This document shows positions 33,836-45,832 of a stretch of 64,000 nucleotides of DNA, piece by piece; position 1 is the first letter of the stretch, and each line of letters opens with the position of its first letter. The translations under genes were made by a program, and so were the position numbers. The DNA is taken from the NCBI GenBank assembly GCA_963920705.1, contig OY987237.1, positions 13,484,601 through 13,548,600 on the forward strand, given 5' to 3'. The notes under the pieces were generated by a model. The model had not been told where the DNA came from and did not search any database. It saw nothing but the letters and a program-made list of their open reading frames with translations. Origin of the DNA: Odiellus spinosus. Taxonomy: Eukaryota; Arthropoda; Arachnida; Opiliones; Phalangiidae.

Positions 33836-34583
33836 GTAGATTACCTTGAAGGTAAAGAATATTCCATCTTAAATTATTTGCGCATACAAGCTATGGGTTC
33901 CTTTGATTTCTTAATTTCTTTGAACGTCAAATCAAATTCCAAGCACCGCGCGTTATATACCACGTATATGTTTAATAAATATATATCTTTACATCGATTC
34001 GTTTCTTTTACGCGACGTTTTTAGACGACGGCACTAAGGCGCAAGAAGTCGTACATCGCTGTTTACTGGCGTGATTATATAAGCCCCAAAGGACACACAA
34101 AGTCCATACAGGAAACCCTAATTACCAAAGGTTTTTTTTTCCGCGCGAGTTAGAGTCGACCACCGGGGCATTCTTATACTACTATCACGTCCGACTTGGG
34201 GTGCAAAAACACGTAGTGGAGTCCGGAATCGAACACGCTTTAGCGCCAACGTAGATTATTAGGGTTCCAAGCCATGTAGGGGAATGGTGAGAACCACCTT
34301 TATAGCTTCCGAATCAATCGAGAATTTCAGCGCATTTTAAACTTATAGCCTCCATACTTTGTTAAAGAAGGGTAACATGATATAATTAGGTAATACTTAT
34401 TGTAAACTCGGCATGAATTTGACAAGAGTTTGTTTGCAAACTACGAAACGACGAAAAACTAAATATATTTTTAGAAAAATTCTCGACTTTCACAAATTTA
34501 AGAAATGTTTTATTAAATTTTCTTGAGCGATTATAACTACAAGAAAATTGGATTGGAAATTAATCAAAATAAAACTCTCATTA
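33836..34583. other. AT-rich DNA, nothing recognised
   Basis: A T run lies near 34132-34140. A word resembling a tRNA B box in reverse near 34225-34235 lacks a matching A box and is not called. Confidence 0.45.
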
Positions 34584-34590
34584 GCTTTAT

Positions 34591-34927
34591 CAGAAGTCGA
34601 TGAAACCCTCCTTTGAAGTCTACTACTCTAATGTTCCATATAGCACTCCTCTCTGGATGGGTAAAATTCACAATTTTACGAGATCGGAGGGGTCCTACTT
34701 CATACCCCCTGTCTACGCAAAATTGGGAGTTCTCTCTCTCCACAAACGACGACGTTTTTTTGACGAACTCCAAGGCTGTTAGAGATATTCGCTCGACGAA
34801 CTCCCGCTCCGAAAATATCTACCGTTAGGAGGCGTACGAATAGCGCTTTTTGAAACTAACCCATACAGAGAGGGGTAAACAAGACACTGGAGTAATAGAC
34901 TTCAAATGAGGGTTTCATCGGCTTCTG
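34591..34927 (-). mobile_element. M1 MITE copy 10 (pure beta)
   Basis: Full length, 337 bp, perfect duplication GCTTTAT at 34584-34590 and 34928-34934. All internal diagnostic sites are beta. Private changes: TAGCACTCC for TAGCGCTCC, CTCTGGATGGG for CTCTGTATGGG, GTAAACAAGACACTGG, and TTCAAATGAGGG in the right terminal repeat. It is one of the more diverged copies. Confidence 0.95.
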
Positions 34928-34934
34928 GCTTTAT

Positions 34935-36440
34935 ATTTATTGCTTCAAACTACATAAACACATAGAACACTTGACTTAATTATCTAAGTTTTAACTTACC
35001 ATTTTTAACTTTTTAACTTGCCATATATATCTAACATTTAACTTAATTTTCTACTGGTTAATTAGTCTACATATTCAATTAAATTTTGTCCCTAAATGTA
35101 ACTGAAATGTTTTAAGCCCTGGGTCCGCAATGACATGGAGTAAGAAGCAAAAAATAAACCTCCGGTTAAGTAATGAATCAGACGTTACAAAAAAAAAAAA
35201 TACCTTGACCAAGACACTTATAATTGGTTCAAGAGGGATTTACAATAGAGCTGAAACTTTGGCGGAATAATACACCATACTAATTATAATAGAAGTGAAA
35301 ATAGTAACGCAAGTTAATATTTGAACTGATAGTAGGTGTGTTTAGCTCGCTGCAGCGTAGCATCCGACCACACACAGCGTCGTAAGTCGTCTAGGGACGA
35401 GTAAACAACAATGCACCTTGATAAGACTTATCGAATATTATCTGGTATATACACAGTTACACGCGGTGGTGGTCGTTGGACTGGTCTGAGGGATTTTTTT
35501 TGGTTTGTTCGGATGACATTTATGCTCGACTGAATTTTTTATATGCCACAGAAATGTCACGGAGAAACAAAATCTTGATTATTTTCCTTTTACCTCAAAA
35601 TGCTTCGCAGAATCACAATATGTCCAAAGAAAAAAGATGATTCGCGTGGTATTTATATTTAATTGTGTAACATAATTTGAAAAATTATAATATTTCGTGT
35701 AAATTTCATTAATTCCACGGATTTTTCATGAGGTACAAATGTAATTTGAGTACCATTTTCGGAAAGATCGTTAAAAAACGATTCAAACTATATATACATA
35801 GAAAATATTATCATATCATTAAAAATAAATATTTTATAATCGCAATCTTAAATGATTTTTGAAAACGAAAATATCCCATAATACTATATTGTAAAGCCTA
35901 CAATATCTCGCGAAACGGGCGGTCTGTTTCGCGAAACTACTTAATCCAGAAACTACCACGTTTCATTTGGAACTTATCGTTAATTACGGCCCACAAGCTT
36001 GAGGATTGACTGTATAATTGCTTAGGGGCGGGTTTAGTGGAGCTCATTTAAGCTCTACTTCCGATAGTTCTACTATTGGCCAGCAGCAGTCGATAAAAAT
36101 AGTAATGACGAAATAATAGACTCGATGTTTTTTAGTCTTTGCAAAAAAATGGTGGCAATCCCACTTTAACGTGTCTAAATTATTTTGAAAGTGAAGTTTG
36201 TAATAAATGTGTTCCTTACAAAACAAATCTGAATTAAAGCTTTGGAATTCGAAAATATGAAATATAATTGTGTTTTAAAATCATTATCCTTTTCGAGGCT
36301 ACTTTCTTTGTGTTTATGGCTAAATTTTCAATTTGTCTAAATTGAGTTTCGCCACGAAAAAGATATAATATGGCGATTAAAAGATTCATTATAAGGAGAA
36401 ACGAGAAACAGACGTTATATTTGCCCAGTTATAATTATAT
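34935..36440. other. AT-rich DNA, nothing recognised
   Basis: An A run lies at about 35189-35200. TTTTCATGAGGTACAAATG...GGAAAGATCGTTAAAAAA near 35726-35777 recurs weakly near 37073 and 61672, hinting at an old interspersed repeat. No gene was recognised. Confidence 0.4.
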
Positions 36441-36447
36441 ATAATAT

Positions 36448-36785
36448 CAGAAGTCGATGAAACCCTCCTTTGAAGTCTATTACTCCCGGGTCTTGTCTAC
36501 CCCTCTCTGTATGGGTTAGTTTCAAAAAGCGCGATTCGTACGCCTCCTAACGGTAGATATTTTCGGAGCGGGAGTTCGTCGAGCGAATATCTCTAGCAGC
36601 CTCGGAGTTCGTCCAAAAAACGTCGTCGTTTGTGGAGAGAGAGTATTTCCAATTTTCCGTAGACAGGGGGGTATGAAGTAGGACCCCTCCGATCTCGTAA
36701 AATCGTGAATTTTACCCATACAGAGAGGAGCGCTATTTGGAACATTAGAGTAGTAGACTTCAAAGGAGGGTTTCATCGGCTTCTG
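36448..36785 (+). mobile_element. M1 MITE copy 11 (mosaic, mainly beta)
   Basis: Full length, 338 bp, perfect duplication ATAATAT at 36441-36447 and 36786-36792. Beta except for alpha TCCAAAAAACG and TTCCGTAG in the middle. Private changes: GAGAGAGTATTTCC and GCTATTTGGAAC. The same 7-mer target was hit by copy 17. Confidence 0.95.
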
Positions 36786-36792
36786 ATAATAT

Positions 36793-37117
36793 TTTACGTA
36801 TTTTCGCAATACATATTTCGTATTGTTTTATATATAGCAATATATACTAAATTTCTCAAAGCTTAGTCATACAGATAAATTGAAACTAACCAGACTTCTA
36901 TATATCTCCCCCAAATTTGAAATTACACAAATTTCTATATTACACTTATACCAAAATAATTTGCGTAAAATTTAATTCTCTTAGATTGGAAATTAGATAC
37001 GCTATAATTACGAGTCTAAAGTCATCTTTTAAGGACAAATCTCACAGATTTATGTAAAGGCTGTCACAGATTTTTCATGAAATCCAAATGAAAATTGAGT
37101 AGCATTCAACATCATAC
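36793..37117. other. AT-rich spacer between two M1 copies
   Basis: About 325 bases between copies 11 and 12. Nothing was recognised apart from a short word shared with 35.7 and 61.7 kb. Confidence 0.5.
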
Positions 37118-37124
37118 ATCATCA

Positions 37125-37461
37125 CAGAAGCCGATGAAACCCTCCTTTGAAGTCTATTACTCCCGGGTCTTGTCTACCCCTCTCTGTATGGGTTATTCTC
37201 AAAAGGCGCGATTCGTACGCCTCCTAACGGTAGATGTTTTCGGAGCGGGAGCTCGTCGAGCGAATATCTCTAGCAGCCTTGGAGTTCGTCCAAAAAACGT
37301 CGTCGTTTGTGGAGAGAGAGAATTTCCAATTTTCCGTAGACAGGGGGGATGAAGTAGGACCCCTTCTAACTCGTAAAATTGGGAATTTTACCCATACAGA
37401 GAGGAGCGCTATATGGAACATTGGAGTAGTAGACTTCAAAGGAGGGTTTCATCGGCTTCTG
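37125..37461 (+). mobile_element. M1 MITE copy 12 (alpha)
   Basis: Full length, 337 bp, perfect duplication ATCATCA at 37118-37124 and 37462-37468. Pure alpha and close to what a consensus would look like. Confidence 0.95.
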
Positions 37462-37468
37462 ATCATCA

Positions 37469-37947
37469 CTATAGTGACGAGGTAATTGTACAGCCTACAG
37501 TTGATTCACTGTAATTAATTATCGTTAATTACGTTCCAAAAATAAATTACGTGTAAGGTTGAATTAATATTTTTGGTCCGAATTTATCAACTTTCCCTTA
37601 AAATAATTTAAGGAAATTAAAATTTATTAAATTTTACACTTCGGGTTTATTTTCATAGTCTTATCTCATCAGATATGTATAGATATTAAAATGGGCTTCA
37701 AAATTAAACCAATCAAGACCAAATCGGTGCATAAATAAAGAAGATATAATTTTTGGAAAAATTATGATTACAACGACATCTGTAACTTCCTAACCGATTT
37801 TGTTGAAATTTTATTCAATTTAAAATTAATTTCGTGAGATATTTCCTTTAAAATTCCAACTAATGATGTAAAGTTTAAATATCTTGGACAAAACTAGAAA
37901 AATCGATTTTAAACGTTAGAAATTTAGTAATAAGAAAATTAATCTAA

Positions 37948-37985
<38 letters not shown>

Positions 37986-38483
37986 GTACTTAATAAAATT
38001 AAATAAAATATGCAAATGATATTGCAATGTTTTAATGGTGGTGAAACAAAAATTCGCCGCAATTAGGGGAATTAGAAGTTCATTAACTTCAGCGTAAGAA
38101 CTATATCTAGGCGGTGTCGCGCATGCGCGAGACTAAGTCTTACACAAAGCCAAAAATGAAGATAAACAAGGCGTATGGAATTAAAAGCAAATACTACATG
38201 AAAACGCAATTTAGAAATACAATACGTATTAACTAGAAATGGCAACGCGAAAAAATAAAGCAAGCAATATATAGCAGCATGAGAGGAAAAGTACGAATAA
38301 ACTTAAAAGAGTTTTCAAATGGATTTATGGATTAGAAATTAGTTATACGAGTGTTGGTGCAAAAATATATTAAATGAAAATCAAACCAAATTTTTTTAAG
38401 GAAAATTAGAATTGAAACGCCATCGACCGTAACAAAATAAGGGTAAGAAAAGTTTCGTATCGAACATACAAAGGGGGATAATC
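37469..38483. other. AT-rich DNA with an AAT microsatellite
   Basis: An (AAT)n tract of about 12 units runs from 37949 to 37985. No gene was recognised. Confidence 0.6.
37949..37985. repeat. AAT microsatellite
   Basis: About 12 uninterrupted AAT units in AT-rich DNA. Confidence 0.96.
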
Positions 38484-38486
38484 TAA

Positions 38487-38712
38487 AGCCGCGTTCATAC
38501 TAGGCATTGGAATCGATTTAAATCATTTCAAACCGATTCGCTAGAGTCAAGTGAACGGGAAACCATCTTTTCTCTAATCGATTTGATTCGATTTCTCGAA
38601 ACTGCTTCGGGAACCAGTTTCATACCGATTCGGTTTCACCAAGCGATATATAAAATAAATCGATTCCTGGCGATTTGAATATCGGTTTGATTCTACCGTT
38701 TCAAATGGATTA
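38487..38712 (+). mobile_element. TAA-flanked MITE end, GATTCGATT-rich (first of an inverted pair)
   Basis: It follows TAA (38484-38486) and starts AGCCGCGTTCATACTAGGC. The interior iterates ATCGATTT and GATTCGATTTCTCGAAACTG words, then TTCGGGAACCAGTTTCATACC and GATTTGAATATCGGTTTGATT. The same words in the same order occur inverted at 41704-42071. No second terminus was found, so it is truncated or solo. Confidence 0.7.
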
Positions 38713-38769
38713 CGGAATAGCTAGCTTGATCAGCGCATAGCTAAAGGTGAGCATGATCTAAATTTTTAG

Positions 38770-39106
38770 CAGAAGCCGATGAAACCCTCCTTTGAAGTCT
38801 ATTACTCCCGGGTCTTGTCTACCCCTCTCTGTATGGGTTATTCTCAAAAGGCGCGATTCGTACGCCTCCTAACGGTAGATGTTTTCGGAGCGGGAGTTCG
38901 TCGAGCGAATATCTCTAGCAGCCTTGGAGTTCGTCCAAAAAACGTCGTCGTTTGTGGAGAGAGAGAATTTCCAATTTTCCGTAGACAGGGGGGATGAAGT
39001 AGGACCCCTCCGATCTCGTAAAATTTGGAATTTTACCCATACAGAGAGGAGCGCTATATGGAACATTGGAGTAGTAGACTTCAAAGGAGGGTTTCATCGG
39101 CTTCTG
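38770..39106 (+). mobile_element. M1 MITE copy 13 (alpha with one beta site)
   Basis: Full length, 337 bp, perfect duplication TTTTTAG at 38763-38769 and 39107-39113. Alpha through GGGGATGAAG, then beta CTCCGATCTC, then alpha ATTGGAG. AAAATTTGGAATTTT is private. The right flank TTTTTAGTAAAA is shared with copy 3. Confidence 0.95.
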
Positions 39107-39113
39107 TTTTTAG

Positions 39114-39912
39114 TAAAAGTACTACAAAATATACATTTAAACGTACCGGAACTAATCTTTTGTATATTAGAAGAGATTAAGTTAAGTAACTTGTAAAATA
39201 ATCTACTCAATTTTAAATATTTTCAAAATACGTTTAGCGTTTAAAATCCTAAAGTTACTACGTATTTGTCCTCAAATTCCCGCTAAGGCTTAAAGCAACG
39301 AACAGTGACTAACGTTGTAGGAGGACTTTTGTTCGGGGCATTACTCTTACACCACGACAAGAGAAAAAGAAAGAAAAAAAATCAAAATGTATGATTCGTA
39401 CGCAAAAAAATTAACCCTTTGAGGCGGAAAAACACGAACTCGTGACATTTAAAATAATACCGCGTTTGCTCCGCGAAAGGCCTGGACTTGATATAAGGCA
39501 CCCGTAATTAACAATGACTTGTTGTAGGAGGACAAGGCTTGGCGACAAAAAATATAGCGGCCAGTCTTTTCGTAATACGTTCTAGAGAACTGTAATTACA
39601 AAGGTCACGAGAAAAAATACATCGGACTTTGGTGTCGCCAATCTGACGTGACCAACGGCAATTTGGATCCAACAACCCCAAAAGAAAGTGTACTTAAATA
39701 AACGAGAGATTTAATACAGGATTTGATAAGGGTGTGGCGCGCAAGATGCGACCTAATATATTTACAACAAAAAAATAAAATAAAACTTCGAATGAGAGGC
39801 AGTTAAATGTGAAAATTATGGAAATATTTCATATTTGTTAAGTTTAATATACACCTAAAAGATTCCCCTATTAAAGACGCAATTGTTTATTTATAATAAT
39901 TCTCATCATTAC

Positions 39913-39953
<41 letters not shown>

Positions 39954-41703
39954 ATTTTCATGGGAATTTAGATTTTTCTAAGATTTTCATGCAAGTTGAT
40001 TCTTATTTGACTTTATTAAAGTGATTACGTCAATGAGAACGTATTTAGCATTACAAAAGGCTTTAATTGATAAGTTTGTAATCGTTGTACTGACTTACGA
40101 ATAGATGAAGTATGATTATTTATCTTTTATTTTCAATTTATGATTTGGCTTAGCGAATTGGTTTTCGCGCTCTTTAAAGAACGGCATGGCATACATGAGA
40201 TTCAACCCTATTATTTAAAGATATCAAGTTTACGTTTGGAATTGTAAAATTTAAGACCCAATTTAGAGCATAAAAATCGATCAGTTTAGAAAAAAAAAAC
40301 CAATAATCAATCCTTATACTAAGCCTAACTTTTGTTCGTTTCAACTTTTCCGAGTTTTAAAAGTACTAAATCCTGTTACGAAGCTCAAACTAAAAATAAA
40401 ACATCGGGAAAGAGTATTAAACGCATGAGAGCGCGAAAAATTAATTTATTTGGGTGTGTTAAAGCAAAATTTCGAATCTGAGAAAACGGAAATCCGAAAA
40501 AACAAGAAAACAATCTATGAAATACGAGAATTCTGTTGTAATTTTCAAATTTGGTTCATTTTTGACCAAATTAATTGATTATTTCTTTATTTTGAAAGTC
40601 GATTTATTTCCACATTCTATGGGAGCATATTGAAACGAAACGTAACACCAAGCTCACGCGTATGTAAAAACAGTCTAGGGAATTTGCAATATCAACTTGA
40701 CAGGCCTAACCAATTTCCATTTCGAATTTAAAGCTAGTGTTTAATATTTAACTTGTACATCATGAAAATAGGCTTAACAGGGTTTCATGGATAGTTTGAT
40801 ATCTCAAAAGATTTTCCAGCGAATCACACGAGAAGCAAGCGGTTTATTACGATCATAAAATGTTTCTAGGCCTAAATATCAAATTCTCCATGGATCACTG
40901 CCTATATAAATCCACCTCAGCCTTTTCCATTATGCAAAGTAATTCTGAAGAGTATACTATTGTTGTAATACTCAGAGTACGATAAACTACCTTATTTTTT
41001 GGACACGTATGGACAAACCCAAAAATACAGTAATGATCTTTAGACCTATAATTTAGGGTAAAGCTTCTTTTTCCCCAATTTTTATCCTACTAGGGGTGAA
41101 GAAGATAAAAAAATGGTGAGGGATCATTCTCTCTCTTGCTCTTCATCCCGGGATCGAGCGTTATCCCTATCCGCGTGACGTTTTGAAGAGAGATGACTCA
41201 GCATTAATGTGGGGACAGACCAAGGCCCTTAAAAAAAAATAGGGATGCTCATGAGGGGTTCGAACACGGGTAGGAATTGTTTGCTAACACGGTTAAAATA
41301 GGTCCGAAATATACGCGTAGAGGAAGTTCCCACTCGATTGGGGTTGGGACTCTCCTTACACTGCAAAGTAAAACGCGAAGGGAATTTAAATAGCCAGTAT
41401 TCTAGTCTAGTTTCTAGCCAGGACTGACTAAGGCCTAGTGAAAACCGCCAAACGCGTAGGGTTTTATATTATATGTATCACGAGAAATAGTGGATCGAAA
41501 CGTAAAGCCTGATGGGCTTACTCTTTGAATGTCAGGAGAAAGGACCAATTCTAAAAGGCCTGTTTAACTAAAATGTTGGACGGTATTAAAATCTGGTATA
41601 TTTTTATGCAAAGTAGACTGATATTTTACATAAGGAGAACAAAAGACTTAACTAACTAATCCAAAAATTGGATTTAGTTTCATTTGTAATTTGTTCAAGT
41701 AGA
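39114..41703. other. AT-rich DNA with a 32-base A run
   Basis: The longest A run of the window is at 39919-39950. At about 40765-40920 GAAAATAGGCTTAACAGGGTTTCATGG resembles the middle of a T1 arm, and a weak inverted partner (CTCCATGGATCACTGCCTAT) follows, so an old T1 copy may lie there. No gene was recognised. Confidence 0.4.
39919..39950. repeat. Poly-A tract (32)
   Basis: The longest homopolymer of the window. Similar runs of 17-26 occur at 16649, 51008, 55925 and 62646. None sits at the end of a recognisable retroelement. Confidence 0.95.
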
Positions 41704-42071
41704 ATCGGTTTGAAACTGCTTCCCGAAGCTGTTTCGAGAAATCGATTTAAATCGATTGAAGAAAAACGGTTCCCGATTCACAACCATTTCTTAATCGATT
41801 TGAATCGGTAAAATCAAACCGATATTCAAATCACCAGGAATCGTTTTGAGCGTCACGTGTTCGCGCATTATCTTTATAAATCGATTTATTGATAGCATCG
41901 TCTATCGGTTGTTGAAACCGAATCGGTATGAAACTGGTTCCCGAAGCAATTTCGAGAAATCGAATCAAATAGAGTCACATGACTCCAGCGAAACGTTTAT
42001 AATGGTTTTAAACGCGCCTAAAACTGCAGCGAAACGGTTTGAATAGACTTAGGCCTAGTATGAACGCAGAT
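41704..42071 (-). mobile_element. TAA-flanked MITE end (second of an inverted pair)
   Basis: Read on the minus strand it starts ATCTGCGTTCATACTAGGCC after TAA (TTA at 42072-42074) and continues with GATTCGATTTCTCGAAATTG, TTCGGGAACCAGTTTCATACC and GATTTGAATATCGGTTTGATT, the same order as at 38487-38712 but with an insertion of about 60 bases before the last word. The far part repeats CGATTTCTCGAAACAGCTTCGGGAAGC. The two copies face each other across about 3 kb. Confidence 0.7.
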
Positions 42072-42074
42072 TTA

Positions 42075-42802
42075 GTCAATGATCAATTCCCTGATATTTC
42101 AAGTTTTTTTTAAGAACTTTGCGTGATGTAAGAAACAGACCTATAGCCGAGTTCCCGAAGGTAAGAAAAATAAAAGATGAGAACTGTAGTTAGAATAAGT
42201 TTGAGTTTTACGCACGTACAAAGCTAGAAATGTTTCTACGATTACGTATGATTCGTTAAGAATTCTATAGCTTCAGACGAGCTAAAAACTCAAAATGTCT
42301 CGGACTATATGAAGGAGGCAAGGCCTAAAGGAAAGGGGGAGAATATAAAAAAATTCCCCTCAATTACCTCCGTCGTCTTCTTGCTAGGGTTATTTCTGGA
42401 TAATGAAGTTTCCCCATCACCCAGGACTGGCGGTAATTCCACCAAAAACTCCGGAGCCGTTTATCGCGAGATGGCAGCAAAAAATGAGCGTAGAGCAGAG
42501 AAAAGAAAAAGACGAAGATCGAGACGCTTTAGGCATATCAAACGTTATGATCCTTTCCGAGGTAACTAGTTTAATACAACCTCCTAGATTTGCCATGGAA
42601 GGAGAAGTTTTGTTCCCATAGGTACCAATGACAACGCGTTAGCTGCGTTACTAAGCAACGTCCCCTTAATTTTGGAGATTCAGATAGATTCAGAAATTAG
42701 GGATAATCATAAAATGGACAAGTTGGTTTGTTCATAAACGTCCTCTATCGGCAAACGGTGGCAAAAGTAGGAACTAGCAAAACCTAGAGATTGGGTATAT
42801 GG
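42075..42802. other. Intergenic DNA, unrecognised frames
   Basis: Two overlapping plus-strand frames (42309-42569, 86 codons, Lys/Arg-rich end; and 42403-42621) cover a slightly GC-richer stretch. The basic run near codons 62-72 resembles a nuclear-localisation or RNA-binding tail, but nothing else supports a gene. Confidence 0.3.
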
Positions 42803-42809
42803 ATATAGA

Positions 42810-43146
42810 CAGAAGTAGATGAAACCCTCCTTTGAAGTCTACTACTCTAATGTTCGATATAGCGCTCCTCTCTGTATGGGTAAAATTCCCAATTTTACGA
42901 GTTAGAAGGGGTCCTACTTCATCCCCCCTGTCTACGGAAAATTGGAAATTCTCTCTCTCCACAAACGACGACGTTTTTTTGACGAATTCCAAGGCTGCTA
43001 GATATATTCGCTCGACTAACTCCCGCTCTGAAAATTTCTACCGTTAGGAGGCGTACGAATCGCGCTTTTTGAAACTAACCCTTACAGAGAGGGGTTGACA
43101 AGACCAGGGAGTAATAGACTTCAAAGGAGGGTTTCATCGACTTCTG
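42810..43146 (-). mobile_element. M1 MITE copy 14 (mosaic)
   Basis: Full length, 337 bp, perfect duplication ATATAGA at 42803-42809 and 43147-43153. In window order: beta CTAATGTTC, alpha GTTAGAAGG, ATCCCCC and CGGAAAATT, then beta TTTTTGACG and TTTTGAAACTAACC. Private changes include GTTCGATATAG, CTAGATATATTCG, GACTAACTCC and GGGGTTGACAAG, making it one of the more mutated copies. Confidence 0.95.
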
Positions 43147-43153
43147 ATATAGA

Positions 43154-43695
43154 ATAAGTAGACGCATATTTGGTTTTGTTAGTTATTTCTTTTGCCTGTC
43201 CTATTTGCCGTTAGAGGACGCTGAAGAACGCCAGTTTAATTATTCATCTTTATCTCTTTAGGTAGGAATTCATTGTTAATAGTTTTAGATGAAGAAAGGT
43301 TTCAAAAACTAATCAGCTGCTTCGATATGTAGCGAAGAAACAAACAAGTTGTCGCGAGCTCGAAACCACACCCACAACTGGTTCCTTGATTTAGTGGTAG
43401 AGGTTCTAAAATGAAATAAATTCCTAGAATCTTGGAGCTGAAATCTCGTTAAAGAAAAATTGAAGAAATCCCACCAATCACGCATATTAAATATTTAAAT
43501 AAATATATTTTTGAAGCCCTCACAGTGCGCCAATAACTTTACTTTAAAGAGAATCTTAGAGCTAAAAATTAAATTGAATATATTTTCGAAATCACCGTGA
43601 CAAAAACATGTATTCGAGAATTTTTTTAGAATTTTTAAACAAGTTTTTGGTATTTAAATTAATTTCTAAAGTTTGGTAAAATTTGAAAATATATA
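43154..43695. other. AT-rich spacer, nothing recognised
   Basis: About 540 bases between copies 14 and 15 with no repeat or frame of note. Confidence 0.5.
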
Positions 43696-43702
43696 TATAT
43701 AA

Positions 43703-44040
43703 CAGAAGCTGATGAAACCCTCCTTTGAAGTCTACTACTCTAATGTTCGATATAGCGCTCCTCTCTGTATGGGTAAAATTCACAATTTTACAAGATCGGA
43801 GGGGTCCTACTTCATACCCCCCTGTCTACCGAAAATTGGAAATTCTCTCTCTCCACAAACGACGATGTATTTTTGACGAACTTCAAGGCTGCTAGAGATA
43901 TTCGCTCGACGAACTCCCGCTCCGAAAATATCTACCGTTAGGTGGCGTACGAATCGCGCTTTTTGAAACTAACCCATACAGAGAGGGGTAGACAAGACTC
44001 GGGAGTAATAGACTTCAAAGGAGGGTTTCATCTACTTCTG
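43703..44040 (-). mobile_element. M1 MITE copy 15 (mainly beta), duplication unclear
   Basis: Full length, 338 bp. The left flank is an AT run (TATATAA adjacent to the element) and the right flank is ACATATA; no 7-base match is seen unless a base was gained in the AT run. Beta at most sites, with alpha CGAAAATT. Private changes: TACAAGATCGG, GACGATGTATTTTTGACG, GTTAGGTGGCG. Starts CAGAAGCTGATG and ends CATCTACTTCTG. Confidence 0.93.
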
Positions 44041-44047
44041 ACATATA

Positions 44048-45832
44048 CATATATATAAATTATGGCCAATCATATTATTTCAGCCTTCAACAGCGCTTGT
44101 AAAAATCCCGAAAACATCTTTTGGCATGGCAATTCCGAAAATAAAAGCCATTTTTACCTCCAAGTTGCCATTTAAAATTAAAATTAAACTATATGGATGA
44201 TTTATAAAACTTATTCGTATTACAATCTGAACTCGGATAAATGCTAAAGGTAAAAGTGAATATATTAAATTTAATCTTAGAAGGAGGTCTCGTTTCCCGT
44301 GAAAACCTATAAAAATTCTATAAGAATTACCATCCTTTCTAAGAATGAACGGTATATACAAAAAAAGTGGGTATCCTCACGAGGAAAAAAAAAAATGACC
44401 AAGCACACATACCTATGCATAAAAAGAACGAAATTCAATTAGCGCTCATACGTGGTTAGCTTACCAAAATATCTAGGCTGTCTGAAACGTGCCGGGTCAA
44501 GTCCTTCACTTTTCAAAAAAGAAGAAAAAAAAAAAAAAAAATCCCTATACAGCGCGCAAAGAAAAGACCACGGAGAAAAAAGTGGAGAAAAATCTGTATT
44601 GGCATTTTTTATGTTCGGACAGACGAGTGAAAAAACTCGCGTGACAAACAAGATATTCAATTAAAGGAACGCACGTGCTCGACGACCACGTTTGGGCAAC
44701 AGCCAATGAAAAAAAAGATGTTAGCCAACCAAACAAGATGGTTTTTAGACTTCATAGAATGTCTTGTTATCAAAGGGAAAATGCAGCATTTTCACATTAC
44801 TTCAGTTGTTATAGGGTTGAATTTTCCCTTTAAAGGATGGGCTTAAAACTGTACATGGCCTTGAACGAGGGGCCCGGGTTCATAAGGTCACCATATAACT
44901 AAGTATGTAGAAATTATATTTCAAGATATATTTATAATCCTCAACGAGTTTTAAAAGAAGAAATGCAATCTTCCAATCTCAAGGATAATTTAAAAAAATA
45001 TAGATAATAATATTAGTTTATGATATTAATCAATGGATTACAATTGAGGAATGAAATTTTGCTAAATTTAAATATAAAAGAAAAATTAATTCTGAGAAAC
45101 TTAACTAAGCTTACATTTAAGTTTGTAGTTTTAATAAAGAAATGTAAAGAGAAAAGTGTTTAAAATAGGATTAGGTTTTCAACTTGTAATTATAATTATT
45201 ATACTTTAAAATAATTAGTTATAGTTGTCAAAAGATTATAAATTTGAGACGTACTTCAAAAGATTAAGTTCTTAATTGATTTTATAGACAGCACGAAGAA
45301 AAATTTAATTCGGTTGATTAAATTAAAAACTTTATTTTTTATTCTCGATATTAACTTTTTTAGCTCAATGACTTTTAATTAATGACACGACACGCGTGGA
45401 TAATTGGTTAAAAGGCGAGAGTTAGGGGGACTAGTTTCTAAAGACACAAGCGTAGCAAATTTGGGCAACGACCAAACCAATTTTTTTATAGTTTAATTCA
45501 AACCCCTTAAAGGGCGGGAGAAAAAGATATTTTAAGAGAATTGATACCTTTTATAAATTAGGCCCAAATCAAGGGACAGATACTTCGTATTTTAATTTTA
45601 ATCGGATTTATTATCAGGCTAATAGGATTAAATTAATTTTTAATTCAATTTAATCACGAGTTAATTATGAGCTCGCGTGACCCCTTGAAGCCAATAAGAA
45701 TTAACCATTAAAATAATGTTAAAATGATACACTGGACATTCTTTAAGTATGAGAAAAATCTCAAAAACTAAAACCCTAGCCTGATTGGATTTCAAAAGGC
45801 GTTTTTCAAGCTCATAGCTGATAGAACTTTCT
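44048..45832. other. AT-rich DNA with a tiny T1-like palindrome
   Basis: An A run lies at about 44525-44540. The 56-bp T1-like element at 44774-44829 is listed separately. Open frames at 44080-44736 overlap on both strands and show no domain. Confidence 0.4.
44774..44829. mobile_element. T1-like 56-bp end-to-end derivative
   Basis: AGGGAAAATGCAGC on the left and, inverted, AGGGAAAATTCAACC from the right are only 56 bp apart in total. TTAA follows on the right (44830-44833) and TCAA precedes on the left, one base from TTAA. It looks like a T1 element reduced to little more than its two ends, though chance cannot be excluded at this length. Confidence 0.5.

Noticed and set aside
34220-34245. 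Reverse-strand word like a tRNA B box
   Set aside because: The A box-like word is only a few bases away instead of 30-60, and no cloverleaf can be drawn.
42309-42569. Lys/Arg-rich 86-codon frame as a nuclear protein fragment
   Set aside because: A short basic run in a purine-rich stretch is weak evidence; a second overlapping frame is also open.
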